A stretch of 64,000 bases of DNA from Bradyrhizobium centrolobii. Its GTDB lineage: Bacteria > Pseudomonadota > Alphaproteobacteria > Rhizobiales > Xanthobacteraceae. The stretch spans positions 1 to 64,000 of the forward strand of contig NZ_LUUB01000070.1 in the NCBI RefSeq assembly GCF_001641635.1, in the 5' to 3' direction. Below are positions 52,571 through 61,462 of the stretch, piece by piece (within the stretch, counting starts at the first letter, position 1; each line of letters begins with the position of its first letter). Under the pieces are notes generated by a model, which saw only the letters and a program-made list of their open reading frames with translations, was not told the DNA's origin and did no database searches. A program made the translations under genes and the position numbers.

Positions 52571-52588
52571 ACGATACGTATTATTACA
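52571..52588. promoter_or_regulatory. Candidate TetR operator ACGATACGTATTATTACA upstream of tetR
   Basis: It matches the sites at 43118 and 47889 and lies in a run of ATACG repeats (52564-52579). The core ATACGTAT is palindromic. It suggests autoregulation of the repressor. Confidence 0.55.
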
Positions 52589-52770
52589 ATATTCCAATCG
52601 CATTTGCGTGGTTGCGTTCGTGCCGATCGATGCCGCGCACGCATGGCAGGGACAGGTCGGCAGGTTCGCCAATATTCGCCGATAGCGACAGACATGGATG
52701 CGCTTAGGCACCGGTTTAGCGCAGATGGGGACGAATCCTGCACGAACGCCTCGTCTCGTCGGCGACCGTA

Positions 52771-53614
52771 TTACCTCTCGACCGACGACGTTTGCGTGCC
52801 AAGACATAGCGGATCGCCGAAACGGAAGCTCGATAGCGACCAGCTCCCGAAAAAATCGTCCTGATGGAAGACGAGTGCGGCGGATTCCTCATCGGCTGCG
52901 CCGAGCGCCACCATGAGCGGGATAAGATGATCCTCGCGCGGATGAGCAGTGCGCGCATGTGGTGCCTGCGTCCAGGCGACAACGCGCCGACGCCGTTCGT
53001 CGATCAATGTCGCAAGGAGCGTCTGCTGGAGCCAATCGTCGAACTGGCGGGAGGGCTCGACCGCGGCGGGGCCCCTGAGGCCGAGATTGTGGAAGCTCGA
53101 GCCACTGCCGATAATCACGACGCCTTCGTCGCGGAGCGGAGCGAGCAATTGCCCGACCGACAGGTGCGCTTGTGGATCGAGGTCCTGCTTGATCGACAAC
53201 TGAACGATCGGCATCTCGCCGTTCGGGCAGAGCGGCTTCATCAGGCTGAACGAAGCCGCGTTCGGGGTCGCTTTCGCAGGCAAAGCCGCCAGCCTGGAGC
53301 ATGGCGAGCACCCGCACCGCAAGCTCCGGCGAGCCGGGCGCATCGTACTTGATGTCATAGAGATGCTCGGGGAAGCCGTAATAGTCGAACACCATGCCGG
53401 GCGCGGCCGCCGAAGAGACGGCAAACTCCGGCGTCTCCCAGTGTCCTGAGACGATCAGGGCAGCCCGCGCGGCGCTGCCCCACTCGTTCCGGATTGACAG
53501 CAGGGAAGCCTCGAGCTTGTCGAAGCGGCGGCGCATGTTGTCGTCCATGTACGGCCAAGGACCGCCGCCGTGCGAGATGTAGTAGGTCGGAAGCCGCCGC
53601 GCCGTCATGGTCAT
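52771..53614 (-). pseudogene. LigB-type (DODA family) extradiol dioxygenase broken by a frameshift
   Basis: The first frame (from 53614 or 53608) carries 'TYYISHGGGPWPYM' and 'ALIVSGHWETPEF' with metal His, and 'YYGFPEHLYDIKYDAPGSPE'. After 'DPERGF' it loses the family. A second frame resumes at 'FSLMKPLCPNGEMPIVQLSI' and runs through 'GVVIIGSGSSFHNLGLRG' to 'SWSLSSFRFG'. The junction at about 53250 lacks the expected 'DHG' segment with the acid-base His, so a deletion of about 11 bases is likely. The start overlaps the doxX stop by four bases (ATGA). Confidence 0.75.
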
Positions 53615-54024
53615 GCCCTCGCCAGACCCTGCCGCGAGCCCGACCACAAGCCGTCGATGCTCCAGGCGCCGGCCCCCGCAAAGACGAGATAGAGGAAGAC
53701 GAAGCAGTACAGGATTGCGGCGTCGCCCTGGTTAACCGCGGGCCAGAAATTCTGTGGCATGTGGAACATGAAATAGGCAGCCGCCATCTCGCCGGAACAG
53801 ATGAACGCGGCGCCGCGGGTGAACAGTCCGACCGCGATCAGCGCGCCGCCAATGACCTCGATCAGCGCCGCGACCAGCATAATGGCGGGCAGCGGGGTCG
53901 GCAGGCCGGGGATGGCGGCGGGGAAAGCGAAAAGCTTCATCAGCCCGTGCTCGATGAACAACAGGGCGGTGATGATCCTCAGCGCGGCGAGCGCGCGCGG
54001 CGACCAGGTTTCGAGGTCTAGCAT
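53611..54024 (-). CDS. DoxX-family membrane protein
   Basis: The 137-residue product has four membrane helices of the DoxX family: 'LRIITALLFIEHGLMKLF', 'PAIMLVAALIEVIGGALIAV', 'AAFICSGEMAAAYFMFHMP' and 'AILYCFVFLYLVFAGAGAW'. Members are thought to act in redox or sulfur chemistry at the membrane and are often paired with dioxygenase genes. Its last four bases overlap the LigB-type gene, so they were co-transcribed. With the dioxygenase broken, its role may be lost. Confidence 0.85.
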   Translation of the reverse strand: MLDLETWSPRALAALRIITALLFIEHGLMKLFAFPAAIPGLPTPLPAIMLVAALIEVIGGALIAVGLFTRGAAFICSGEMAAAYFMFHMPQNFWPAVNQGDAAILYCFVFLYLVFAGAGAWSIDGLWSGSRQGLARA

Positions 54025-54185
54025 CGGGTCTTGCTCCGGACGGTTTCGAGACCTAGCAGCTAGGGTTTTCCTCTGATTTGATCATTGGCTGATTTATTGA
54101 ATGATCGTTTCCTCTGGATTGACGATAGGGAGTGAGGCTGGAAGATAACGATGGACGAGTATCCGGGTGTCCTGCGCCATCGCGA

Positions 54186-54610
54186 GAGCTGCGGGAGGCC
54201 GCCGAGCGCCTCGGACTGTAGCCGGCTATGGCGAGCAAGCACGTCATGCACACCGAGGCGCATCCTTCGGTGCGGCTGCTCAGCAGGACCAGCCGGCGCG
54301 TCAGCCCGAGCGAGATCGGGAAGCTCCACTTCGAGCAGCCGCGACAGATAGTCGACAGGTTTGACGATCTGGACGCCGCGGTCAGCCAGGCCACAGTCAC
54401 GCCGAAGGGGCGCCTGCGCCTGACTGCGCGGGTCTGGCTCGCAGGGTCCGCTGTTTGCGAGACTACTGGCCGATTACCGCGCGCGCTATCCGGACGTGAC
54501 GCCGGAGGTCGACCTCAGCGGCCGGCTGATCAATCTCGTCGAAGAGGGCTTTTGATCTCGCGCTTCGCACCTCTCCCGATTCCGACTTGATCGCGCGCAC
54601 GATTGCGCCA
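54186..54610 (+). pseudogene. Decayed LysR-family regulator
   Basis: Pieces in three frames spell a LysR protein: 'LREAAERLGL' then TAG (54219), 'MASKHVMHTEAHPSVRLLSR' and 'TSRRVSPSEIGKLHFEQPRQ', 'AAVSQATVTPKGRLRLTARV', then 'GPLFARLLADYRARYPDVTP' and 'EVDLSGRLINLVEEGF', then 'DLALRTSPDSDLIARTIAP'. At least one stop and two frameshifts break it, and the C-terminal third is missing. It may once have regulated the dioxygenase-doxX pair, which it faces. Confidence 0.68.
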
Positions 54611-54626
54611 AGCCGTCAGGGCGCCA

Positions 54627-54938
54627 TCAGTCGGACGGTTCTGCGGCGATCGGATTGGACAGCACGCCAACACCGGATATGTCGACCTCGATCGTGTCTC
54701 CCGCCCTCAACCAGACCTGTGGGTTGCGGAATGCGCCAACACCGCCGGTCGTGCCAGTGATAATGACGTCGCCCGGATTGAGAATGGTGAAAGTGGAACA
54801 ATAAGCGATCAGTTGCGGCACGTCGAAGACAAGATCGGAGATAGACGCCTTCTGCATCACCGCGCCATTGAGCCGCGTCTCGATGGAAAGCGTCGCCGGG
54901 TCAGGAATTTCGTCGGTCGTGACCAGCCAAGGCCCGAA
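54627..54938 (-). pseudogene. C-terminal fragment of a fumarylacetoacetate hydrolase-family protein
   Basis: The minus strand reads 'FGPWLVTTDEIPDPATLSIE', 'TRLNGAVMQKASISDLVFDV', 'LNPGDVIITGTTGGVGAFRN' and ends 'LSNPIAAEPSD' at a normal stop. This is the C-terminal half of FAH-family enzymes that act on ring-cleavage products. The N-terminal half, with the metal-binding acids, is missing. Homology stops at 54938 and another gene fragment begins at 54942. Confidence 0.72.
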
Positions 54939-54941
54939 GAC

Positions 54942-55212
54942 GCGCCGAAGTTGATCATGCTGCATGGGATGGGCGGTAGTTGGGAGAATTGCTTCGCCAA
55001 TTTTCCTGAACACGCAAAGCATTTCGACACTTACGCAATAGACATGCTCGGCCACGGCTTCACGAACAAGCCGAACCGCCTCATCACAACCGCGGAGTAT
55101 GTGAATCATCTAAAGAACTTCATGGACGCGCTGAAGATCAACAAGGCGTCTTTCTTGGGCATCTCTCTCGGTTCTTGGGTCGCAACAAAGCTGGCGGCCA
55201 AACGCCCTGCGC
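54942..55212 (+). pseudogene. Internal fragment of an alpha/beta hydrolase
   Basis: The plus strand reads 'APKLIMLHGMGGSWENCFAN', 'DTYAIDMLGHGFTNKPNRLI', 'FLGISLGSWVATKLAAKRP'. These are the oxyanion and nucleophile regions of an MhpC-like hydrolase. Both the N-terminus and everything after the nucleophile helix are missing. A long composite frame (54603-55640) passes through it but is not one gene. Confidence 0.68.
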
Positions 55213-55274
55213 TTACGCCAAGCATCTACGCGAATATCGAACCGACACGATGCGGCTCCTCTGGCGTATCATGT

Positions 55275-55958
55275 TCACGAGCAGAGGATCGCGCGCATGA
55301 CTGTGACGAGGCGCCGACGCATCTGATCGTCGTTTCCGGCGGCCGGCACAAAGCGCGCGATTTGCTCGCGAGTAACCAGCGTCATCGCCATCGCGCCTAT
55401 CGCAGCAAAGAACGCGAAGTTCGCATCAAACCTGGGATCGCCGACCTCGCGATGGGCGGTCTCGATCAAGGGCACCAGGATCTGACGCAGCGGATCGGTC
55501 AATGCGCTGTGAAGCAGCGCCACTTGCTCGCTCTCCTCGCCCTTGACGAGCTCCTTGACAATGAACTGCGGGAATTGGGGCCTTTGGCAGGCCAGGGCGA
55601 TCAATTGCTCGATGGCGAGGTCAAGGCGGCTGCCCGTTGAAACATCGGCATGATCAACTTGCAGCGATGTTAGGGAAGCGATCGTCTCGCGCGAGAACCT
55701 TTCGACCACAGCCTTCCACAATTCGAGCTTGGATCCGTACCGGTAGGCAATCAGCGCCACATCAATATTCGCCGCGGCTGCGATTGAGCGCAGGCTCGTC
55801 TTGTCAAAGCCATGTTTGGCAAAGGCATCGAGGGCGGCCTCGAGAAGTGTCTCCTCGTTGCGTTCCGTCCCCTTGCGTGGCCGACCACGCGTTCTCGTCA
55901 CCTCACGGGTTTTCAAAAGCACCTCCATCACGTGCTGCATGCTTGACCCTAACGCCAT
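55275..55958 (-). CDS. TetR-family repressor of the RND efflux operon
   Basis: The 227-residue product has a TetR helix-turn-helix at about 34-78 ('TLLEAALDAFAKHGFDKTSL', 'IAAAANIDVALIAYRYGSKL') preceded by basic 'TRGRPRKGTER'. The ligand domain is of the type with 'KELVKGEESEQVALLH'. It is divergent from the RND adaptor gene, with an 18-bp perfect palindrome 11 bases before its start. It probably represses the pump until a toxic ligand binds. The first Met was used; codons 7 and 11 are alternatives. Confidence 0.87.
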   Translation of the reverse strand: MALGSSMQHVMEVLLKTREVTRTRGRPRKGTERNEETLLEAALDAFAKHGFDKTSLRSIAAAANIDVALIAYRYGSKLELWKAVVERFSRETIASLTSLQVDHADVSTGSRLDLAIEQLIALACQRPQFPQFIVKELVKGEESEQVALLHSALTDPLRQILVPLIETAHREVGDPRFDANFAFFAAIGAMAMTLVTREQIARFVPAAGNDDQMRRRLVTVMRAILCS

Positions 55959-55968
55959 CCCTGAATAT

Positions 55969-55986
55969 ATTCAACATATGTTGAAT
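55969..55986. promoter_or_regulatory. Perfect 18-bp palindrome ATTCAACATATGTTGAAT, candidate TetR operator
   Basis: The palindrome lies in the divergent region between tetR (start 55958) and the efflux operon (start 56088). Position and symmetry are those of a TetR-family operator. Confidence 0.7.
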
Positions 55987-56087
55987 TTATGGTTCTGAAG
56001 CGCCACCGGCCGTCAGGACCATCCATGACGGTGAGGGGCGACGTCCCTTTTCGCTGAAAACGTTCAATAATTCAGAGGCTTGTGGGT

Positions 56088-57212
56088 ATGCCGACCAACG
56101 ACGATGAGCCGCGTGTACTCGCCATGCGACGCGGCGCGAGCCTGAAGGTCTGTATGGCATCTGTGGCGCTTGCACTGCTGGCGAATGGAGCGGTGCGTGC
56201 CGCCGATCAGCCCACCGGACTCCTACGCGTGGCCGCTGCAATGCCGCGTCGACAGTACCTGGTCCCCGATCTGCCTCTCACGGGGACCATCCAGGCGCGT
56301 GTCTTGTCGAATGTCGCCTTCCAGACCAGCGGGCGCGTGACACGGCGGAACGTCGAGGTCGGCCAGCATGTCAATGCAGGCGACATCCTCGCGCTTCTCG
56401 ATCCAACTGAGTTGCAGGCTGATCTTGTCAGTGCCGAGGCGGCCCTGAATTCAGCCAACGCCCAACTGACGGAGGCGCAGAAGAACTTCGACCGGCAGCA
56501 ATCTCTGCTCAGCAGCGGCTCGACGACCCGCGAGCGCTTCGATCAGGCTGTAGCGGCGCTTCGGACCGGAGAGGCGCAGGTCAACAGCGCCCAAGCTGCT
56601 TTGAATACGGCCCGTGAACGGCTCACCTATTCGGAGCTGACAGTGGGGCGAGGCGGGGTCATCGTGTCGCGAACCATCGAAGTCGGTCAAGTGGTGCAGT
56701 CCGGACAGACCGTCTTCGGCCTCGCGGAGGATGGTCCTCGCGATGCTGTCTTCCAGGTGCCAGAGGTCGCGCTGACCAAGCCGCCCAAGGACAGGACTGT
56801 CGATATCACCTTGCAATCAAGGCCGGGCGTCACCGCAGTGGGCAGCGTACGCGAGATATCCCCGATCCTTGATCAAACCACCGGTACCGTAACTGTCAAG
56901 ATTGGCATCGAGCAGACTCCGCCGGGGATGACGCTTGGTTCGGCGGTCATCGGACGAGCGCGCTGGGAGTCGTCGCCGGCTTTCGTCATCCCATGGAGCG
57001 CGATGTTTTCCGCAAATGGCAAGCCTGCGGTCTGGGTGCTGGACGCCGTCAACACGGTTTCGCTCCGTGAGGTTGTCGTGAAGGATTATCTCACCGGTAT
57101 GGTGGCCTTGACTGATGGTCTCCAAGAGGGCGAGCGAGTCGTCACGTCGGGCGTTCAACTGCTCTATCCGGGGCAACAGGTCGTAGTTGCCGTCGATGGA
57201 GCCGCGCCATGA
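56088..57212 (+). CDS. RND efflux periplasmic adaptor (membrane fusion protein) 1
   Basis: The 374-residue product has a signal helix ('VCMASVALALLANGAVRAAD'), then the HlyD-type layout: lipoyl half 'VGQHVNAGDILALLDPTELQ', coiled-coil 'SAEAALNSANAQLTEAQKNF', second lipoyl half and beta-barrel. It links the inner-membrane pump to an outer-membrane channel. AGAGG precedes ATG 56088; GTG 56082 is in frame. It overlaps adaptor 2 by four bases (ATGA). Confidence 0.88.
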   Translation: MPTNDDEPRVLAMRRGASLKVCMASVALALLANGAVRAADQPTGLLRVAAAMPRRQYLVPDLPLTGTIQARVLSNVAFQTSGRVTRRNVEVGQHVNAGDILALLDPTELQADLVSAEAALNSANAQLTEAQKNFDRQQSLLSSGSTTRERFDQAVAALRTGEAQVNSAQAALNTARERLTYSELTVGRGGVIVSRTIEVGQVVQSGQTVFGLAEDGPRDAVFQVPEVALTKPPKDRTVDITLQSRPGVTAVGSVREISPILDQTTGTVTVKIGIEQTPPGMTLGSAVIGRARWESSPAFVIPWSAMFSANGKPAVWVLDAVNTVSLREVVVKDYLTGMVALTDGLQEGERVVTSGVQLLYPGQQVVVAVDGAAP

Positions 57213-58294
57213 GCTTGCGCTCGACCTCTGTCGCTTCGCGGCTCATTGCCGTCGCCTGCCTCGCGGTGTTCTCCGGATGCGAAAAGAAGTCGTCCGAGGC
57301 ACCAGTACTTCGTCCCGTGCTTAGCAAGCTCGTGCAGCAGGTGTCCGGCACCGTGGACTACTTCACTGGCACGGTGCAGCCTCGCTATCAGGCCGAGCTT
57401 GGGTTTCAAACGATCGGCAGAATGACCGCGCGCGACGTCAATGTCGGCGACGTCGTCACCAAGGGGCAGAAGCTTGGGTCGCTCGATCCGACCGTTGCTA
57501 GGCTCGCCGTAGTGTCCGCGCAGGCCGACATCGTCAATGCCCGGGCCGTCCTCGCCAATGCGGAAGCGACGCTGGAGCGAAAGCGCGCCTTGGCCAAGAC
57601 AGGCAGCGGCACTCAGGCGGACCTCGACACGGCAACGGCAAGTGAGCAGACCGCACAGGCGCGCGTTACCCAGGCCGAGGCAAGCCTGCAAAAGGCCGTC
57701 GAGCAACTCGGTTACACGACATTGAACTGCAGCTATGACGGCGTCGTTGTGTCCTGGTCTGCCGAGGTCGGACAGGTCGTGTCGCTCGGACAGACGGTCG
57801 TCACCATCGCGCGTCCGGAGATTCGCGATGGCGTGTTCGACATTCCGGACGACCGCATCGACCGTCTCGTTCCTGGATCGACCTTCCAGGTCTCTCTTCT
57901 CGTTCAGAGCAGCGTCAGGGCCCGGGCGATCGTCCGGGAGATCGCACCGCAATCGGATTCAACCACCCGAACGCGGCGAATCCGCTTCACGCTCGAAGAT
58001 CCGCCCGACGCATTTCGGCTTGGCACCACGATCAGCCTTGCCGTCGCCAGGCCGGAGGATGTGCATATCGATATCCCACCCGGCGCGATCCTGAATCGGA
58101 ACGGCCGCGACAACGTCTGGATCGTGGGAGCCGACAGCAAGGCGAGCCTGCGTCCGGTCACCGTCGGCGCCCGCAACGGCGACCGCGCTGCCGTCACGTC
58201 CGGACTGACGTCCGGCGACCGCGTCGTCATCGCAGGCGCGCATTCCCTTTTCGAGGGACAATCCGTGAAATTGCTGCAAGAGGATCAGCCGTGA
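57209..58294 (+). CDS. RND efflux periplasmic adaptor (membrane fusion lipoprotein) 2
   Basis: The 361-residue product begins with a lipoprotein signal (MSLRSTSVASRLIAVACLAV then FSGC lipobox) and has the same adaptor layout as its upstream neighbour: 'VGDVVTKGQKLGSLDPTVAR', coiled coil 'RALAKTGSGTQADLDTATAS', 'GYTTLNCSYDGVVVSWSAEV'. Two different adaptors encoded before one pump are a known variant. It overlaps the pump gene by four bases (GTGA). No outer-membrane factor is encoded here. Confidence 0.88.
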   Translation: MSLRSTSVASRLIAVACLAVFSGCEKKSSEAPVLRPVLSKLVQQVSGTVDYFTGTVQPRYQAELGFQTIGRMTARDVNVGDVVTKGQKLGSLDPTVARLAVVSAQADIVNARAVLANAEATLERKRALAKTGSGTQADLDTATASEQTAQARVTQAEASLQKAVEQLGYTTLNCSYDGVVVSWSAEVGQVVSLGQTVVTIARPEIRDGVFDIPDDRIDRLVPGSTFQVSLLVQSSVRARAIVREIAPQSDSTTRTRRIRFTLEDPPDAFRLGTTISLAVARPEDVHIDIPPGAILNRNGRDNVWIVGADSKASLRPVTVGARNGDRAAVTSGLTSGDRVVIAGAHSLFEGQSVKLLQEDQP

Positions 58295-61200
58295 CGTCCT
58301 TCAATCTGTCGGAATGGGCCCTAAGGCACCGTTCGTTCGTCTGGTTTCTGATGGTCGTGTCCGCCATCGCGGGTTTGCTGGCCTATCGCAGCCTCGGGCG
58401 CGAGGAAGACCCTCCCTTTACGATCAAGACCATGGTGATCCAGCAGAAATGGCCCGGCGCAACCGTGGGCGACATGCTGAACCAGGTCACCGAGCGGATC
58501 GAAAAGGAAGTCAAGCAGATCGACGCGGTGGACTACGTCAAGAGCTACACCACGCCCGGTCAGGCGACCGTATTGGTGAACCTGAAGGACACCACCAAGC
58601 CGAAGGACGTGCCGTGGCAGTTCTATCAGGTGCGCAAGCATATCCAGGACATTCAATACACGATGCCCTCGGGCGCCGGCGCGCCATCCTTCAATGACGA
58701 GTTTGGCGATGTGTTCGGCAATATATATGCGTTCACGTCCGACGGGGTCACCCAGCGGCAACTGCGCGACTATGTCGAGAGGATGCGCTCGGAAATCCCG
58801 AGCGTGCCGGGCGTCGGCAAGATCACGGTGATCGGCGCGCAGGACGAGGTGGTCTATCTCGATATATCGACGCGCAAGCTGGCGGCTCTCGGCCTCAACA
58901 TGCAGTCGCTGATCGCGACGCTGCAGAACCAGAATGCCGTGCAGCCATCGGGAGTGGTGCAGGCGGGGCCGGAGCAGGTCTCCCTGCGCGTCAGTGGTCA
59001 ATTCGTCTCTGAACAAACCCTTCGCGGCATCAACCTGCGCATCGACAACCGCTTCTTCCCGCTCTGCGACGTCGCCACCATCAGCCGCGGCTATCGCGAC
59101 CCTCCCGACCCGCTGTTTCGCGTCGACGGCAAGCCGGCGATCGGGCTCGGCATCGCTATGGTCCGCTCCGGCAACGTGTTGCAGTTCGGCGAAGCGCTGA
59201 AGGCGAAGATGCGGGAAATCCTTGCGACGCTTCCCGTCGGCGTGGAGGTCCATCTCGTTTCCGATCAGCCGAAAGTGGTGGAAGAGGCCGTCGGAGGCTT
59301 TACGGAGGCGCTGGTGGAAGCCGTCGCCATTGTGCTGGTGGTGAGCCTGATCAGCCTGGGGCTCAGGGCGGGACTGGTGGTCTCGTTCTCGATCCCACTC
59401 GTGCTGGCGCTCGTGTTCGTGGTCATGCAGTATTTCGGCGTGACGTTGCAGCGGATTTCCCTCGGCGCGCTCATCATCGCGCTCGGGCTTCTGGTCGACG
59501 ATGCCATGATCACGGTCGAGATGATGGTCCATCGCCTCGAGCTTGGAGATGACCTGCGCAGTGCGGCGACCTTCGCCTACACGTCGACCGCCTTTCCCAT
59601 GTTGACGGGCACGCTGGTGACGGTTGCGGGCTTCATCCCGATCGGTTTCAATGGTTCCTCGGCGGGCGAATACACCTTCACGCTGTTCGTCGTGATCGCG
59701 GCGTCATTGCTGATAAGCTGGCTGGTCGCGGTGCTGTTCGCGCCACTGATCGGCGTGAAGATCTTGCCGAGGACCATGAAGCGTCATGGCCATGCGACTC
59801 AGGACCGCGTGTCACGATACTTCGCCGCCATGCTTCAGGCCGCGATGCGCTTTCGCTGGGTCACCATCGGCGGAAGCATCGGCCTTCTTGCCGCGGCGAT
59901 CGTGGGCATGGGATTCGTCCAGCAACAGTTCTTCCCGTCATCCGATCGGCCGGAATTGCTGGTCGACGTGACGTTGCCGCAAGGCAGTACCATTCTGGAG
60001 ACAAAAGCGCAGATGGATCGGTTCGAGAAGTCGCTCGCCGGCGATCCGGACATCGCGAGTTGGAGCTCCTATGTCGGACAAGGCGCGATCCGGTTCTACC
60101 TGCCGCTCGACCAGCAACTGGCCTTCAACTATTTCGGGCAGATCGTGGTCGTCACCAAGTCCCTTGAAGCGCGCAACAGGGTTGAGGAGCGAATGCGCAA
60201 GACTGCGGCCGATCAGTTCGTCGGCATCAATTTCTTCGTCCATCCGCTCGATCTTGGGCCTCCGGTCGGCCGTCCTGTACAGTACCGCATCAGCGGGCCC
60301 GATATCCAGCAGTTGCGCGCCAAAGCGCTGGAGGTTGCCAGGATCATGAGCGAGAACGCGCACCTGGATCCCCCGACCTTCGACTGGAACGAGCCAGGCA
60401 AGGTCGTGCGCATCGACATCGCTCAGGACAAGGCGCGGCAACTCGGAATCAACTCCGCCGATATTGCCGCGATCCTGAATGGCATGGTCGGTGGAACCTC
60501 AATCACGCAGATCCGCGACAGCATCTATCTCGTCGACATCGCCGGCCGGGCCGGCAATGACGAGCGAAGCCGGATCGAAACGCTGCAAGGGTTGCAGATT
60601 CCAACCGGCAACGGGCAGGTCGTGCCGCTCCTGTCTTTCGCGACGCTCCGCTACGATCTCGAGCAGCCGATCGTGTGGCGGCGAGATCGTGTCCCGACCA
60701 TTACGGTCCGAGGCACCATCCGCGATGCGACGCAACCGGCTACCGTCGTTCAGCAGCTTGCGCCGGCGATGGACGCCTTCGCCAAGAGCCTGCCGGTGCC
60801 GATGAAGATCGCCACCGGGGGAGCGGTGGAGGAGAGTGCGAAGGGACAGGCGCCGCTGGTTGCGGTCGTGCCGCTGATGCTGCTGACGATGGCATTCTTC
60901 ATCATGGTTCAGCTCCAGAGTATTCAGAAGATGTTCCTCGTCGTGAGCGTGGCGCCGCTCGGTCTGATCGGAGTCGTAACCGCCCTGCTCGTGTCGGGGA
61001 AGCCGATGGGATTCGTCGCGATCCTCGGCACCCTGGCGCTGATCGGAATCATCATTCGCAATTCGATCATCCTGATGGCGCAGATCGACGAGGCGCCGGC
61101 CGAAGGCCATGATCCCTGGACGGCGGTCATGCTGGCGACGCAGCACCGCATGCGGCCGGTCCTGCTCACGGCAGCGGCGGCCAGTCTTGGCATGATTCCG

Positions 61201-61335
61201 ATCGCGCCGCAGGTGTTCTGGGGACCGATGGCCCTGTCGATGATCGGCGGCATCATTGCAGCAACCTTCCTGACACTGTTTTTTTCTGTCGGCGCTTTAC
61301 GTGACCTGGTTTCGCGTTCCGGCTCCCCCCGATAA
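58291..61335 (+). CDS. RND-family efflux pump, C-terminus altered by a frameshift
   Basis: The 1014-residue product is an inner-membrane RND pump of the HAE type. It has two large periplasmic loops and 12 helices; the proton-relay acids are D403 and D404 ('LGLLVDDAMITVEM'). 'GREEDPPFTIKTM' near the start marks the subgroup that includes heavy-metal/hydrophobe efflux proteins. The start is GTG 58291, overlapping the previous stop. At 61279-61285 a T7 run sends the frame to an early stop: 'SVGALRDLVSRSGSPR'. With six T the frame would read 'FLSALYVTWFRVPAPPDKAQ' and end at 61417, the expected last helix and tail. The pump therefore lacks half its last helix unless slippage corrects it. Confidence 0.88.
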   Translation: MTSFNLSEWALRHRSFVWFLMVVSAIAGLLAYRSLGREEDPPFTIKTMVIQQKWPGATVGDMLNQVTERIEKEVKQIDAVDYVKSYTTPGQATVLVNLKDTTKPKDVPWQFYQVRKHIQDIQYTMPSGAGAPSFNDEFGDVFGNIYAFTSDGVTQRQLRDYVERMRSEIPSVPGVGKITVIGAQDEVVYLDISTRKLAALGLNMQSLIATLQNQNAVQPSGVVQAGPEQVSLRVSGQFVSEQTLRGINLRIDNRFFPLCDVATISRGYRDPPDPLFRVDGKPAIGLGIAMVRSGNVLQFGEALKAKMREILATLPVGVEVHLVSDQPKVVEEAVGGFTEALVEAVAIVLVVSLISLGLRAGLVVSFSIPLVLALVFVVMQYFGVTLQRISLGALIIALGLLVDDAMITVEMMVHRLELGDDLRSAATFAYTSTAFPMLTGTLVTVAGFIPIGFNGSSAGEYTFTLFVVIAASLLISWLVAVLFAPLIGVKILPRTMKRHGHATQDRVSRYFAAMLQAAMRFRWVTIGGSIGLLAAAIVGMGFVQQQFFPSSDRPELLVDVTLPQGSTILETKAQMDRFEKSLAGDPDIASWSSYVGQGAIRFYLPLDQQLAFNYFGQIVVVTKSLEARNRVEERMRKTAADQFVGINFFVHPLDLGPPVGRPVQYRISGPDIQQLRAKALEVARIMSENAHLDPPTFDWNEPGKVVRIDIAQDKARQLGINSADIAAILNGMVGGTSITQIRDSIYLVDIAGRAGNDERSRIETLQGLQIPTGNGQVVPLLSFATLRYDLEQPIVWRRDRVPTITVRGTIRDATQPATVVQQLAPAMDAFAKSLPVPMKIATGGAVEESAKGQAPLVAVVPLMLLTMAFFIMVQLQSIQKMFLVVSVAPLGLIGVVTALLVSGKPMGFVAILGTLALIGIIIRNSIILMAQIDEAPAEGHDPWTAVMLATQHRMRPVLLTAAAASLGMIPIAPQVFWGPMALSMIGGIIAATFLTLFFSVGALRDLVSRSGSPR

Positions 61336-61462
61336 GGCGCAATCGGATGTCGACGAGCCGCTGGACGAACCGGCCAACGCCGCTCCGGTGCTTGGATCCC
61401 AGGGGGTTGGCACCTAAGGGCGCGCGACATCTGCTCGAGATCGCATTGGAGCGAGGCCATTC

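Noticed and set aside
54603..55640. A 345-codon open frame on the plus strand
   Set aside because: It strings together antisense of the FAH fragment, a real alpha/beta hydrolase fragment and antisense of tetR. Only 54942-55212 has homology in this frame.
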